Assembly: GCA_038257845.1 (NCBI GenBank)
Contig: JBBSQL010000025.1
Location: forward strand, 1-40,308
Length of the DNA stretch: 40,308 nucleotides
Direction of reading: 5' to 3'
Origin: JAFDXJ01 sp038257845
Lineage (GTDB): Bacteria; Bacteroidota; Bacteroidia; Chitinophagales; Chitinophagaceae
In this document: piece after piece, positions 40,279 to 40,308 of the stretch
Position numbering within the stretch: the stretch's first letter is position 1
Layout of the letters: each line of letters starts with the position of its first letter
Program-made: the position numbers and the translations under genes
Notes under the pieces: model-generated
Told to the model about the DNA's origin: nothing
Databases searched by the model: none
What the model saw: only the letters and a program-made list of their open reading frames with translations

Positions 40279-40308
40279 ATGTCAAAAAAATCTGCTGTAG
40301 TCTTTAAA
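40279..40308 (+). CDS. IS1182-like transposase, N-terminal 10 residues only
   Basis: The visible part reads MSKKSAVVFK and the frame is open at the window edge. This is how Bacteroidota IS1182 transposases (DDE, N-terminal DUF772) often begin, as recalled. The A-rich start region and the upstream terminal stem support it. Nothing more can be said from ten residues. Confidence 0.5.
   Translation, partial: MSKKSAVVFK

Larger units (their letters stand above)
40150..40308 (+). mobile_element. Left end of an IS1182-like insertion sequence (truncated by window end)
   Basis: The stretch from GAGGCTGTCTCAAAAGTAG onward, followed by an A+T-rich leader and the ATG at 40279, has the layout of Bacteroidota IS1182-family elements. 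Most of the transposase and the right terminal repeat lie beyond the window. The family name rests on the ten visible residues and recalled terminal sequences. Confidence 0.6.

Overview
The window looks like a chromosomal contig from a Bacteroidota bacterium, most likely Chitinophagaceae or a close relative (inferred from gene content). Supporting signs are A+T-rich DNA, upstream regions with the Bacteroidota -7 box TAnnTTTG instead of E. coli-type promoters, few Shine-Dalgarno sequences, a Rho factor with a long acidic insert, a CzcA-CzcC (RND-TolC) fusion, GH35 and NodB-type carbohydrate enzymes, and family-typical intergenic palindromic repeats. Both ends are insertion sequences. Base 1 is the outer end of an IS4-type element (1-1614), and the last ~160 bases are the start of an IS1182-like element, so the edges are probably assembly breaks at repeats.

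Layout. 1-1614: IS4-type element with a divergent AbrB-like passenger gene. 1615-1860: array of small palindromic repeats. 1970-5434: MscS channel, rho, and an orphan contractile-tail tube protein. 5607-12254: a YdeI-like protein, an M13 metallopeptidase, a 126-bp tandem repeat, a beta-helix/PA14-like secreted protein and an M28 peptidase. 12337-14665: DtxR-family regulator divergent from an Nramp metal transporter, with a clear operator/promoter between them. 14710-20341: DUF2945 protein, aspartyl protease with PDZ, MqnC (futalosine menaquinone pathway), OmdA-like protein, HXXEE membrane protein and a group II PLP decarboxylase.

20363-32223 is a mostly leftward metal/sulfur stress region. 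It holds a membrane protein of the CzcCBA locus, the CzcA-CzcC fusion, CzcB, a P-type cation ATPase, and a cysteine-rich cassette (DUF302, DUF2892, OsmC, DUF6132, rhodanese, DUF2892-like). A rightward HI0074/HI0073-like (HEPN-MNT type) pair sits between the intact czcB 3' end and a decayed second copy of that 3' end. The HEPN-like gene carries an apparent 1-nt frameshift.

32288-40308: lipoprotein polysaccharide deacetylase, GH35 beta-galactosidase, a three-gene leftward unit ending in a MazF/PemK toxin, fumarase C, a lipoprotein with a terminator, a second deacetylase-like protein, a divergent copy of the hairpin repeat, and the IS1182-like start. No tRNA, rRNA or CRISPR array was seen. The strongest candidates for new biology are the compensatory hairpin repeat family, the IS4 element with its own AbrB-like gene and palindrome, the czcB-flanked HEPN/MNT pair, the internal signal peptide of the RND-TolC fusion, and the persulfide-type cassette.
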